A stretch of 64,000 nt of DNA, taken from Deroplatys truncata (Eukaryota; Arthropoda; Insecta; Mantodea; Mantidae). This document shows, piece after piece, positions 1 through 11,052 of the stretch. Below the pieces are notes generated by a model. That model saw only the letters and a list, made by a program, of their open reading frames with translations. It was not told the origin of the DNA and did not search any database. Both the position numbers and the translations under genes were made by a program. The stretch is from contig CM060988.1 of NCBI GenBank assembly GCA_030765065.1, positions 200,010,565 through 200,074,564 on the forward strand, read 5' to 3'. Position 1 is the stretch's first letter. Each line of letters opens with the position of its first letter.

Positions 1-513
1 AATAGAGTATAAAGTATATCTTGGAAGTGGTTAATACCACAAAAAAATTCATTTGACATAAATTGCGCAAGATGTAAATTTTTTTTTTTTTTAATAGTAA
101 GATTTTGTCTATCTTACAGTTTACCAATTATAAAAAGCGGTTCAGGATAAAGAGGATTTAAGAGGCTAATCCCAGAAAATTCAGATACACATTTTATTTA
201 TCATGAAAATAGCTTAAAGATGTGGTTTTATAATCAAAATTGTTAAGGGCGTTTTTTTTAATGAAAAATTATCTATGTAAAGGGTAGTTTGTTGTAAGGG
301 ATTTTCTTCAAAAGCTTTGTGTCATATCCTTGGAAGATTCTGAACTTAAATACCAAGTTTCGTATTTTAACTGACTTTTCATTTTTGAGTGATGCTGTTT
401 ACAGACAGACACATACACAGATTTTTTTCTTTGTGTTCAGGGGGCTTCAAAACATGTACCTCTGACATTTTTAGTGGAACTCCTCTACTCACTGTGAGTA
501 CATAGTAGAGAAT
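1..513 (-). mobile_element. Family A repeat (Helentron-like), partial copy 1
   Basis: This is the minus-oriented 5' part of the family A repeat, cut by the window start. It ends in the family's 5' terminus, read here as catagtagaga at 501-511. It shares the tract around 390-470 that in other copies reads like tctgtgaacagcataactca, and it carries the poly-purine and lysine-rich blocks seen in the copies at 32.5, 33.3, 38.6, 50 and 55 kb. It is more diverged than the copies at 32-34 kb. No protein is encoded. The family assignment is by direct sequence similarity; the Helentron affiliation is inference. Confidence 0.75.
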
Positions 514-534
514 GCTAAAAGAGCATTCTTCACT

Positions 535-575
535 TTTCTGATCACTGTCCTGCATTCTGATCACTGTCCTGCAAA
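535..575. repeat. 19-bp tandem duplication
   Basis: The motif ttctgatcactgtcctgca occurs twice in direct tandem. The remaining sequence from 514 to about 830 is AT-rich and shows nothing else recognisable. Confidence 0.7.
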
Positions 576-829
576 ATATAATTTTTTTTCGTTGGTTTGA
601 GATCTGAAAGTTGATATCAACTAATTTTGATGTGTTAAATTGAATGGTGACTTCTATTTTTCTCTATCATGTAAGGGTTTTTTTTTTTGTTTTTTTTACA
701 AATCACAAAATAATATAATAAAAATAGTGTTCTTGGTATAAAAAAATGTGCATTATAAAATAAATACAGAATGCAAAATTTCTCAGTAATAAATAAAATA
801 AATACCTGCATACCTATAAAAGCAGTGAT

Positions 830-1337
830 GTTACTTTTTCCTTGGCCAGAAGGATGGCTGCATTAATTTACGTTTATGTCCTGGTTAAACAACTTCCCTT
901 TTCAAGTATAACAGTAGTCTGCTAACACTGCAATGTTCCACCGACTCTCCAATTCCTTTGATTTCTTTATGAAATCTTTCACCTTGTTCATCACTGAGAG
1001 ATCCCAAATTACCAGGAAAACAGTTAAGATGGGATTACAAGAAGTGGAGTTTTAAACTTGTATTACACCGAGAGTTTGTATCTTTTGTAACATATTTGTC
1101 ACAATTTCTTCATATTGCAGATGTTCTATATTTCCAAGAAATTTATTGACTACCTCTTTGAAAGCACACCATGCTTGGAGTTCTCTATCATTTATGATGT
1201 CAAAAAATGCACTATACTTCATTAGCTGTCTTATCTGAGGTCCATTAAATATACCCACTTTTATCTTGGCTTCAGACATCACAGGTATTGGAAATGCAAA
1301 CCATTCTTGTCCAGTACTTTCACAAATTGTTTCATAA
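830..1337 (-). pseudogene. Unknown arthropod protein family, copy 1, C-terminal part
   Basis: Minus-strand coding remnant. An open segment at 1282-1052 begins MSEAKIKVGIFNGPQIRQLM and contains AFKEVVNKFLGN. Further on, frames at about 1000-850 read LSVMNKV and ESRWNIAVLADYCY before a stop. I recognise this as the C-terminal half of a multi-copy, uncharacterised arthropod protein; its function is unknown to me. Frameshifts and stops show it is dead. It continues the N-terminal part at 2486-3420: when the transposon at 1340-2485 is ignored, the frame runs from LHLKLG into MKQFVKVLDK across the TA target. No introns are seen, so the ancestor was either intronless or carried by a mobile element. 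Confidence 0.6.
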
Positions 1338-1339
1338 TA

Positions 1340-2485
1340 CAGTAAAACCTGTCTTCAGTGGAAATGAACGGGACTCTTGAATATTTCCGTTAAAGATAGG
1401 TTTCTGTTTAACGAAGATTCCTTTTAAACACAATGATTTATTTGGCAACGCATGGAAGAATACTTCCATGTTGTCGCCGTTTGCTATGTTTGAGGTTTGT
1501 ATCCTTCGATTATTGAAGGCAGTATAGCAATCCAATTAGCGATGATTTCAATATTAATGTCATTCAATTAACCACAAAGTTCGTTAAAATCTATCTGATG
1601 TCTTTTGCGGAAACTTTCCAACCATCCATTAGATGCTTTATATTCAGTCTTACCAAGTTTTTCAACTACCTTTTTAGTATATTCCTGTAGCATAGCAGTG
1701 ATTGTTTGCCCTAACACTAACGAACCACTTCCACGCTATTTCATTAATGTCCTGGTTTTCAGTTTTCTTAAGTTCTCTCTTTATTTTTCTATTAGCACAA
1801 TTTTCCCACTGCTTCAGAATTTCTGTTTTGTTCTTTAGAATCTCGTAAACTTGAGTTTTGCTTATGTTGAAGACCTTCATGACCTGCTTTACTCTCAATT
1901 TATCATGTTCACTAGCATAAATCACTTTCACTCTCGTGTTAAGGTCTAGTACAATCTTGTTTTCAAAGCCATGGTGACTACTGCTTAACTAAATCATCAC
2001 TTATGTATAGTAGGTTTAGAGGTGTACTGTTAAAAGCTGAATTCTATGCTGTCTGACAAGTCATTACAGCAAGAAATGAAAAGGGAAGAGACAACAATAA
2101 AAGACGATCAGCCGTGCTTATTGTTAACATAACTAAGGGATGAGTGTGAAGGTTTCTCAATATTCAGACAGTCATTAGCACACCCCACTCCTAGACTGGT
2201 CAAGTAGCAGCAAAATGGTCATGTTTCAATTTAAACATTATGTACTCCGAGCAGACAACACAGACTTTCTCAGGGTGCCTGAAAATTTTTCTAAACTCTG
2301 CATTCCGGAATTGGAAAGTTTCTGTTAAAAGGTGTGCTTTGATTGCCATTGTCCACGTAGACAGTTTCCGTTTAATAAAGGGGATTTAGCATGTTTTTCA
2401 CCCCAAAATTCATGGGACCATGAAATATTTTCGTTTAAGACAGACTTCCATTTAACAAGGGATCCGTTGAAGGCAGGTTTTACTG
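1340..2485 (-). mobile_element. pogo/Tigger-like DNA transposon remnant
   Basis: The ends form terminal inverted repeats starting CAGTAAAACCTG, with TA on both outer sides (1338-1339 and 2486-2487), the Tc1/pogo target duplication. The internal minus-strand frame at 1931-1674 reads as a CENP-B/Tigger-type DNA-binding N-terminus, with motifs KVIYASEHDKLRVKQV, ISKTQVYEILKNK and ANRKIKRELKKTEN. The DDE catalytic part is missing, so this 1146-bp copy is internally deleted and non-autonomous. It inserted in the middle of the unknown protein gene. Confidence 0.85.
1674..1950 (-). pseudogene. Tigger-type transposase, N-terminal DNA-binding remnant
   Basis: This segment resembles the helix-turn-helix plus second DNA-binding region of Tigger/jerky transposases. 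A helix with ISKTQVYEILKNK is followed by the basic ANRKIKRELKKTEN stretch and NEIAWKWFVSVRANN. The frame then ends, and no catalytic DDE domain follows before the element's other terminus. In an active element the protein would bind the terminal repeats. Here it cannot transpose its own copy. Confidence 0.75.
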
Positions 2486-3420
2486 TACCTAGTTTTAGAT
2501 GCAAAGAAGGCAATAACATTTTCTTTGGATCAACTAGACTGGATGGATGATGTTTCTTTCTCTTAGGCTATTCTTTTGTCCAATGTTTAACCCTATTTCT
2601 ATTGTCCCGTTCACATAAAAAGCGTGGGTATTTTGTATATCCTCTTTGCTGCCCTAGTAAGATACTGGATACCTTTAGATCTCTACATAATAGCCATTGA
2701 TGTTCCTGATAATTAATCCTTTCTAAAATGGTTTCAATATTTTCATACGATTCTTTTACGAATACAGAATGTGCAACTGGTATTGAGGGAAATTAGCTTC
2801 TATTGTGCAATAAAACAACCTTTAGACTTCTTTTTGAAGCATCAATAAATAAATGCCAGTCATTACTATCATATGTTGGTTTTCCCAGTTGGTGAATTAA
2901 ACCTGGTACATCACAGCAATAAATAAGCTGGACTTCTATCTTAAAGAACTTCATAAATTCTTTGTCTCTATTCTTATACCAGGAAAATTTATCTGGAGCC
3001 AGCATATGTTTCTCTTTCAACCTCGATCCAAGTAATTCCTTTGTGTCCTTGGTAAGACCTAAGTCTCTTATTAAGTCGTTCAATTCTTCTTGACTAAAAT
3101 GCTGTAGCTTGTCTTCTATGTTGGAATTTTCTGTTGACCCAGTATCCTCTATTTGAGTTGGCGGAATAGGAATAGGGACATCTATTCTGTGTGGCAAAGG
3201 TCTTATAGCTGATGCAAGCCCATCTGGATATTTAATTTCTGTTTTATTTGATTTACTGTACCCTAATACTTTACACATGCAGAAATGACGATCATCATAG
3301 TGATTTTTTTGTTCATGCCATGTCATAGGAATTCGAATGTCATTGATTTCTGTTTTCCATTGTACCACTGCCTTAGCCCCTCACTACATGTTTTGCAAAC
3401 AGAATGCAGAGCCCATGTTT
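2486..3420 (-). pseudogene. Unknown arthropod protein family, copy 1, N-terminal part
   Basis: An open frame at 3368-2793 (191 residues) begins with a segment containing WHEQKNHYDDRHFCMC and PDGLASAIRPLPH, and later DWHLFIDASKRSLKVVLLHN. Further frames down to 2486 include LLPSLHLKLG just before the Tigger insertion. The segment HYDDRHFCMCK could be a metal-binding motif, but this is not established. The copy at 41270-42370 shares the same order of motifs (SDWCLFIDSSKQSLKAVLLYN, LLPPLHIKLG). Several frameshifts are present. I do not know the function; similar sequences recur many times in arthropod genomes, which suggests mobile-element carriage or repeated retrocopying. Confidence 0.6.
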
Positions 3421-3884
3421 AACTTTGATTTCTTAGCTTAACTTTAAAACATGCAAAATACACTTTCTTAAGAAATGGTGTAATGTTAGTTTTTTATCTC
3501 CGTAACAAGAAAGAGCCACATATGTAATGTTATTTGGATTGTTCACACATTTCTCCTAGAAGAGGTGGAAGCCCTTGTTAATAATGTATCACTACACAAC
3601 ACAAACTAAAAAATAGCAATGATAAATCTTTTGTGGAAATGCGCTATGGATCACCATGAATTATAAAAAGCAACTCAAGTTCTGAGATTTAAGTTAAGAC
3701 GCATATGTCCCTATAAGGGTAAGTGTTTTATTAACGGTTGTTGTTCTAAGATGCAACAGCTGAAAGCTTTATTGCCTGCACAGGGTCCCTCATTCGGCAC
3801 TCAAACTGTCTATTGTCGGGCATCAGCACATCACAGAGGAAGATAAAGGATAGATGGATAGGGATGCACACAAGGGGTGGTTTG
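3421..3884. other. Non-coding AT-rich stretch
   Basis: No reading frame, repeat boundary or RNA fold that I can support. It lies between the unknown gene remnant and the first microsatellite. Confidence 0.5.
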
Positions 3885-3915
3885 TAATATATATATATAT
3901 ACACACACACACACC
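3885..3915. repeat. (AT)n(AC)n compound microsatellite
   Basis: About eight AT units run directly into about seven AC units. Confidence 0.95.
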
Positions 3916-4213
3916 CCCTGAAGATCCATAATATGTATTAAACTATTCATCTTTTGTTGTAAAATATATTTATAATTATAATTACATATAGTGTCCAGTA
4001 TAAAAATATCAAATTTCATAAAAACATTACATGTTATGGGAAATCCGTTAACATTTTAGAAATCAGCATTTTTATATATAGCCAATGTTCATCAAATCCA
4101 GGTAACTTTTGCAGGACAGTGTATTCTATACCAGTTATATTATGCCCATAAACAGTTCAGTGATCAGCTTCACCTCATCCACAGCTCTGCTATTAAATTG
4201 AAAGATTTTCTTG

Positions 4214-4214
<1 letters not shown>

Positions 4215-4276
<62 letters not shown>
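4215..4276. repeat. (CT)n microsatellite
   Basis: About 30 uninterrupted CT dinucleotides. A perfect array of this length is normally length-polymorphic. Confidence 0.97.
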
Positions 4277-4279
<3 letters not shown>

Positions 4280-4447
4280 TAACTTACATGTCATATGTTT
4301 TGAAAACTGTGATTAAACTACTTTTTTGCAGTATGAATAAAAATTAAAACATCAGTAAAACGTTTAACAATACACAAACTTGTGTGCTCTTTATGCTTGT
4401 TATGGGATCGGAACCATACTGTTTTCTATGGTAACCGGATTATGTAC

Positions 4448-4449
4448 AA

Positions 4450-4518
<69 letters not shown>

Positions 4519-4519
4519 T
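4448..4519. repeat. (AAT)n microsatellite
   Basis: About 24 uninterrupted AAT/ATA triplets, ending in ataataattaat. Confidence 0.97.
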
Positions 4520-4938
4520 AATAGAACATTTTTATAACTTCTTAAATATGCATCCTATCAAAGTTTTGTAAATAACAAAACTAGTAACATAGATTATATT
4601 AATAATCCTTTTGTTGCATATATTGCATAGTAATGTGAGTGAAATTGAAATAACCCAGCTATGTACACATCAGAAATTATATATAACCTTTAGGAACAAT
4701 TGTCATTTAAAAGTTAACATATGAACTGTACCAATGTTTCATAACAAAAAAATATTTAACTGTTATGAGACCTACCATTGCATGTTGTGTTCATGTTGTT
4801 CAGCTGTCGTAGTTAGGGAAAGGAAGGGACCTCTCCTGGTTTTCTGCATAATGTTTTTCAAGTCTGGTTTATAGTTTCTTTGCTATTCTTCCCTTTAGGT
4901 GACACCATACAATGTTAAAGGTATATAGTTTTAGGATG

Positions 4939-5608
4939 ATATACTGAATGAAACAGTGTAAACCTTGTTTCCTACAATTTTGCTCCACTGACATGTACTC
5001 TTCCATGTTCCCTTCCCCTGAGTGGGTAATATACACCTTTGAATGATGATGTACAGGTCCTGTATAGTGTAATATCAGGTGCTAAAAGCACTCCTGTCAT
5101 GATAGATGCATGTATTTTTGTTCATCCTGAGAGACAGATTTAAATTGAAGGCTCCTCTTACCTATTTGTTGATAAGACTTCACAAGCATTCCAGTTGCAT
5201 CAACTTTGTTGCATCTATATTTGATTCATGTGGTTATAAAATGTACATTTGTCAATTCTCTTTGTATATATTGAGATAAATGATCTTATTAAATAAGGAA
5301 TTAGTTGGTGTTGCCCAACAACATATTCAGCAGCCAATAAGAGGTGACTAGTGCACATGACAGTTAAAAGATATGGGGCAAAGTTATATGGAACAGGGTT
5401 TAATAACACTTTTTTCCCCCCCATGAGCACCAGATCTGCCATAAATGCAAGAGTCCTGTCTTATATCCACACAATATACTGAATGAAACAGTGTAGTAAC
5501 AATTTTTCTTTCCTTTGAGTGCAACATTTGCCAAAAAAGTTATACTTCATGATCTACTGCAAGGATGCTGCCTTGCATTCAGCACAATATACTGAATGAA
5601 ACAGTGTA
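4939..5608 (+). repeat. Three exact copies of a 22-bp word
   Basis: The word starting ATATACTGAATGAAACAGTG and ending TA occurs three times in about 670 bp. The flanks differ, except that copies 2 and 3 share the four bases before it. The spacing is irregular, so this is not a simple tandem repeat. Confidence 0.85.
5500..5582 (+). repeat. Dispersed repeat, copy 1
   Basis: It shares gagtgcaacatttg and catgatctactgcaaggatg with 10735-10818. The two copies lie on either side of the LINE at 6.1-10.3 kb. Confidence 0.7.
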
Positions 5609-6139
5609 TATTCTATCCCAGACAAGAATGATCCTGTTGTAAACAACAAGGCAGAGTGAACTCAACCTGCCACATGTTTGATGTGCATGTGTACAGAAGC
5701 TGTACAAGTGTTAATTTCTTGACAGTAAGTCAAGTAAGACATTGCCAATAACTTATTAAAACTATGTATTATAGAATTAATCTTATCATGTAGTAGCATA
5801 AGGTTACGTTTTGGGGTTTCTTACTTAAGCATCACAAAACAATATGCGATCATTTGCTTCTCCCACATCTTAAGGTTTGCCTTAGCTGTGTTTTATTTCG
5901 ACAGATTGACAGGCCTGCTCCATGATGATAAGCTGACTGCTTTTTAATTGCATACAAATGTTCTGGCCTTGTGAAGTATACAAGAGATGTAGAAAATAGA
6001 GGCTTAAATATCAGAAGTGACTCAGCATTCACTCAAAACATACTTTACTCTGAGAGGGCTGTATGATATAGATAGTACAACTTATTATGCAAGTGTTTAA
6101 TTAATAATACAAAGTTAGGCTGCATATTGTTTAACAATA

Positions 6140-6605
6140 ATAACAAAGGGAGGTGGAGGACCTTAAAGGGAGGACAGAAAGGCTGCAGGATAAAATTCAG
6201 AAGTTTAATTTGGTCTTTACTGGGGTTGAAGAAAGAAGAGGAGTTTGGACCCTATTTGAGGTGGAGCATAAGCTTGAATTGAAACTGGGAGCATGAGAAA
6301 TAGCAGATGCTTTTCAAATTGGAAGACAAATAGGCAAGAGAGTGATAATAGTGAAGTTTACAACTATGAATATTGTATTCAAGATCTTACAGAGAGCAAA
6401 GAAACTTAAAGGAACAAATATCTTCATTAATGAGGACCTGTCAAGGACTGAGACGGAAATTAGGAGAAACCCTGTACGAGAAACGAAGGGAACAAGAGTG
6501 AATGGAAAGAATGTGTATATGCAGCTCTGGATTGATGGCAAGATGATTACTGCAGGCAAAAAGGAGACAAGTTGCATTACAAATCTCACCTGGAGGATAT
6601 AAGTC
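6140..6605 (+). pseudogene. LINE ORF1-like protein remnant
   Basis: A coiled-coil-like start (LKGRTERLQDKIQKF) leads into a segment with KRVIIVKFTTMNIVFKILQ, LKGTNIFINEDLS and GKNVYMQLWIDGKMI. The IVKF...KGTNIFINEDLS arrangement is the RRM-like and C-terminal nucleic-acid-binding part typical of CR1/L2/L1-type ORF1 proteins, which coat the element's RNA. The clear open part is 6342-6602. The sequence downstream to 7134 is non-homologous linker with no clean frame. Confidence 0.65.
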
Positions 6606-7134
6606 AGCAAGCTGATGTAATGGAAGGTGGAAGTCCAAGGGATGGTTCGCCATGCGCAAATATTCTGAGGCAACAAGGAGACAGGATACATTTTGCTGAG
6701 GCATGTGGAAACTTCAGGGCCATATGAGAGAAGAAGCGGGACCTCTTGGGGTAGCATGAGGGAACACCAAGGTCAAACATCACATCAAAGTATGCCGGTA
6801 CACTAAGGTCAGGCGATGACATCACAGCAAAGCTTGTGGGAACACTAAGGTTAAATGAACAGGGAGACAATGACATCATAACGGAGGATAATTTTTCCGG
6901 AAAGGCAGTGGATGCAGAGATTCAACAGCTGGCAAGAAGGGAGAAAGAATGCAGGAGAATAAGTTGTCACTACAGAATCAAGTATTGTGCCAACACCACA
7001 TGGAAGCATTTTGGAACTGAACAGTGCAGTGCAGTGCAGCACAGCGACAAGAGTTCATAAGGGGAGGACATGAACTCAGAAGTAGAAAGAAATTGCAGGA
7101 GTTTACAGAAAGAGTGAGGTCAGAATAGGGTGAA

Positions 7135-8002
7135 ATGGGTGGAATAGGGGCTGTGAGACTGGGTTTCTGGAATTGTGATGGTTTGAAAAGGAGCATGTCT
7201 TTGGGTTTTATTGGCCTGTTTGTAAAAAAGGTGCATCTATTAGCAATGGCTGAGACATGGGTAGAAGATAGGGAGGAGATTAAAATTGTAGGCTGGCAAT
7301 TTATTGGAAAAAAGGGATTGAGAAGGAATATTAAGGGAAGGGCTTCAGGAGGATTGGGGTTATTATATAGAAGTGAGTGGAAGGGCATGGTTAAAGAACG
7401 AATCTCTAGGATGAAGGGAGTAATGTGGATAATGCTGAAGAAGTTTACAGTATGCTTAGGATTAGTTTATAATCCACTCAGAAATTCACAGCTTCATAGC
7501 CCAGATCTTTTCCATCAACTAGGAAATGAAATGGAAGAAATTAAACAGAAACTCCCTAGCAGAAGTTTTGATAAAGGGGATTTTAACGTAACAATTGGAA
7601 ATCTGTAAGCAAAAGACTGTCTTATAGTGGATGATTTATTTATAGAGAAAGAATGATCATGTTATACGGATGAATAGAAATAAACAAGTGTATGAAGAGG
7701 GCATTAACTTTGTTCAGTTTTGCAAAAGCAATGACCTGGTGACACTGAATGGCTGTTGGGGTGAAGACAGGAATGGGGAATTCACACTTGTTAGTGTTGG
7801 CGATCAAAGTGTTACAGACTTTGCTGTTTGCAGTTGGGAGTCACTAACTGCTGTGACAAATTTTAAAATTATGAACTTTGTTAGTAATAGTGTTCATTTT
7901 CCCATAGTGGTAGAGTGGAAGTGCGGAATTGGTGATAGGATGACTCCACAATCAAATAAAAGAGAAGTGGGGGAGAAAGTTAGTAGGTATAGATGGAACT
8001 AG
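7135..8002 (+). pseudogene. LINE ORF2 endonuclease domain remnant
   Basis: Open segments at 7135-7608 and 7670-8002 carry the AP-endonuclease signatures of LINE ORF2: LGFWNCDGLKRS at the N-terminus, LLAMAETWVED with the catalytic E, GLGLLYRSE, GLVYNP, GDFNVTIGN with the D/N pair, and later VTDFAVCSW with NSVHFPIVVEW, where the usual SDH is altered. The domain would nick target DNA to prime reverse transcription. Frameshifts near 7608 and a stop after 8002 break it. Confidence 0.8.
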
Positions 8003-8419
8003 GATTATGCTGGAGACTATTCAGTGTTGAAGTCCTCAATGGCAAGGATGTGCATTCATGGGATTGCTTGGTTTATTAAGTTAGATAAATATGAAGGACA
8101 TTATTTCTCTTAGCATTTATGTTGAAATGGGCTGGGAATGGTATGCTTGTATCTAGTAGGAATAACACTAAAAGATATAATGGATGATTTGACAAAGCAT
8201 GCAGAGTTATGAGGAGTTTTGTGTAAACTTGCCATAATTTGGTGGAGAGAGTATGCTCGACCCGAAGATAGAGAATGAAGGGCAAAGTACAAAAAGTTAT
8301 TAGACAGCAAAAAAGGAGAATGGGGAAGAAAAAAGGCCTTGGAAATAAAGGCAAAAATTGAATCTGTGAGGGCACAACAGGTGTGGAAAGTTATAAGGAA
8401 TTGTACGAAAGATAGAGCT

Positions 8420-9320
8420 GAGAGACCTGAAATTATGCCGCAGCAATGAGAGTTATTTCAAGTGTTTATTTTAAATTGGAGAAGAAGGGTGGAATTAGAG
8501 CTGAGGTGTAATGAAGCCCTGGATAGAGAATTTTCATGTGAAGAAGTATTAAAGCAGGTTCGGAAGGGCAAGAAGAATAAGGCATAGGTAAAGATGGATT
8601 GCCGTGCCAGGTGCAAATTAGAAAGTTTGACTAGATTATTGAAATTAATTAAGAGTAGTAAGAGGATACCTAAGAGTTGGTGAACAGCTATTATTCACCC
8701 CATTTTTAAGGGAAAAGGATGTGCTAAAAATCCATGTAATTACAGGAGTAATGCCCTCTTATCAAACTTTGATAACAATTTTACGGGGATTTTAAGAGAG
8801 AGTATTAATGTCTGGATAGAAGAAAACCCCCACTTTCAATCAGGATTTAGAGGAGGTCGAAGGATGGCTGATAATGTATTTGTTACCCAAATGATGATAG
8901 ATAAGTAGCAAACAAGCAGGGTAAGTTATATGCAGCATTTATCGATTTGGAGAAAGCATGTGACATAAGTTAATAGAAAAGCTTTATGGTATAAACTATG
9001 GCACAAGGGAATGAGTAGGGAGATGATTATTTGGCTTCAAGAATTGAACAAGGAGAATATGTTCTGTGTGAAATGTGGAGAAGATTATGTGACCGAGGAA
9101 GTGACTCAAGTGCGGAGGCTCAGGCAAGAATGTAAGGGAGGTTACAGCAAGTTAATATACAAAAACCAATAATAAATAATTTGAAAATTCCTGGCTTGCT
9201 TTATGCTGATGATTTAGTGGTAGCTTCCTTTTCAGTAATAGGATTAAAACATGCATTATTAGAAATTATGAGGTATTGCATGGAATGGGATCTCAAAGTG
9301 AATCAGGAGAAAATAAAGAT
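8420..9320 (+). pseudogene. LINE ORF2 reverse transcriptase remnant
   Basis: Frames on the plus strand read, in order: a PKSW-like palm entry followed by TAIIHPIFKGKG, NYRSNALLSNF, HFQSGFRGGRRMADN, KLYAAFIDLEKACD, and GLLYADDLVVAS with the YADD catalytic box at about 9200-9212. Multiple stops and indels are present. The enzyme would copy the element's RNA at the nicked target. Confidence 0.8.
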
Positions 9321-10160
9321 ATAATATTTTAAAAGGGAAATAAGTTGGGGAGAGAGATACAGATTGTGAAGGAATTTTCATATTTAGGAATGGTATTGAG
9401 TTCCTCTGGGCAGTGGGAGAAGCCAAAGCAAGTAGCATTAACCAAGGGGTTACTGGCCTTGAAGCTAGTCAATAAATGTTTGTTGCACCAGATATGAAGG
9501 TAAACTGGTTTGAGAGAATATATAGGGCATTGCTCAAAGTGAGATGGGCATATAGTATACAAGTATGGGGAATAGAGGAAAGCTGGAAAAGTATGGATAG
9601 GATACTTAGCAGGTTTTGTGAGAATATGCTGGGAATTCCACAAAGTGCAGCGAATGAAATCGGGAGGGTAGGTGTTAGAGGGTAGATAATAGAGTTCTTA
9701 AATACTGGTTCAGAATTTAACAGTTGCCAGAGGACTCTGTGTTGAAAGAATGATTCTGGGTTAGAGGATATTTATTGGGCTCACAAAGATGGGAAAGAGT
9801 TAACTAGGAATGGAATGTGGCTGAGAAGAGTGGAGTTGGAGAGACATTTCTGGAAATTGGTCAAAATTAGTTTTTAAGGATACAGATATTGCATTCTACA
9901 GTGAGGGAAATGAGGTCACTAATGTTTTATTGGAAGACAAGAAAGGTTGCTACATTAGTATGTGTAATAAGCAAGAGAGGGAGGGACTGGCATGGTTCAG
10001 ATTGAGGATATGGAACTTAAGGGGGGTTAGGGACAGGCAATATGTGGTAAATGGTTAAAATTAAACAAACAAATGGCAGTGAGAAAAATTTTTAGTGACA
10101 AAATGCAAACCAGGAAGCTTGGAAAGTTTTTGTATAGGGTGATGAAAAAATGATTATGGT
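9321..10160 (+). pseudogene. LINE ORF2 C-terminal region remnant
   Basis: After the RT comes FSYLGMVLSSSGQWEKPKQV and then an open segment at 9476-9685 with FERIYRALLKVRWAYSIQVW and RILSRFCENMLGIPQSA, the post-RT region common in CR1/jockey-type LINEs. Later frames contain an equivalent of CNKQEREGLAWFRLRIWNL, which matches the fragment at 47245-47300. Several stops are present. Confidence 0.7.
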
Positions 10161-10345
10161 CATCAAGCAGAGGAGACCTGTGAGTTGGATTGGGTTCGCT
10201 TTATGAAAGTGGGTAGTGATGTTACCTTGGTTGAGTAAGTAGTATATCAAATTTTTTTTAATGAAAATATGTAAATCTAGTGGGGTATTAATTCGATGAA
10301 CACTGCAGTATAAAACTGTTTTTAAATAAACAAATAAATAATAAT

Positions 10346-11021
10346 GGTAACAATAATAAGTTAATAGTATATAACTGTGCCTGTCTTTGCTTTAATCTGT
10401 GCCTCTATGCTTATGTATATGTCTGTTGTAAGCATTCCTTTCAGAATTTATGAACTGGAACACATCTGCAGTGTAGTGCAGGATACAGAGAAATGAAAGT
10501 AAGCATTTGTAGACTTTTCTCTCTCGAACTAATTTGCGCTGGGCAGTGGTTAGAAACTGCTTTGAATGCTGTACTTCTTAGAAGCAGTTATTGTGTGAAA
10601 ACAAATAAAAGAAAACACCCATGAATTTCTGTCCACCAATCAGTGGCTTAAAAGCATCCCATCTGACTGTCTCTCTCTTTCTTCCCTCCTATATGTTTAC
10701 AAGAGGATCATTCTTGGTTGAGACAGATTATAATAAAAGTTTTTTCCCTTGAGTGCAACATTTGAGTGCAATATATATTTCATGATCTACTGCAAGGATG
10801 CTTCCCTGCATTCAGTACATGGCCTCTCTGGTTTACCATTAACATTGTACTACAATTCACTTGGTTTTATATAAATGCTTGGTGATAAACCAGAGGTTGT
10901 TACATATCTTCTGTTTCTTTTACGAGATCTCTTAGCAGTGCAAACATGGATATACATACCTCTTTCACTCTGTATATGCATAGTTGAATTTTGTTATTAA
11001 TATTATATTCTTTTTCCACAG
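10346..11021. other. Non-coding stretch upstream of the zinc-finger gene
   Basis: It contains the second copy of the dispersed repeat (10735-10818). It ends in a pyrimidine tract and AG (ttctttttccacag, 11008-11021) that would serve as the splice acceptor before the first coding exon. Promoter elements could not be identified. Confidence 0.5.
10735..10818 (+). repeat. Dispersed repeat, copy 2
   Basis: Homologous to 5500-5582. The preceding 10694-10715 also resembles the reverse complement of 5612-5640 (the aggatcattctt core), so the two regions are related by a rearrangement. Confidence 0.6.
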
Positions 11022-11052
11022 ATTTGATGCTTTAATATAAGAGAGCACTGTT

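Larger units (their letters stand above)
4520..6139. other. Non-coding stretch with a thrice-repeated 22-mer
   Basis: No credible coding frame. The only structure seen is a 22-base word beginning ATATACTGAATGAAACAGTG, at 4939-4960, 5474-5495 and 5587-5608. A block at 5500-5582 has a second copy at 10735-10818. Confidence 0.6.
6140..10345 (+). mobile_element. Non-LTR retrotransposon (CR1/jockey-type LINE), decayed
   Basis: In order along the plus strand there is an ORF1-like region (about 6140-6605), an apurinic-type endonuclease (7135-8000), a reverse transcriptase (about 8560-9310), a post-RT domain to about 10150, and an A-rich tail with aataaacaaataaataataat at about 10325-10345. Gene order and domain content match the CR1/jockey/L2 group of LINEs. 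Each domain is broken by stops and frameshifts, so the copy is dead. A C-terminal fragment of a related LINE lies at 47040-47620. Confidence 0.85.

Noticed and set aside
1605-1838. 77-residue plus frame opposite the Tigger N-terminus
   Set aside because: Shadow of the transposase remnant on the other strand, with no domain.
3831-4019. 62-residue minus frame over the (AT)n(AC)n microsatellite
   Set aside because: Its composition comes from the dinucleotide repeats; no protein-like features.
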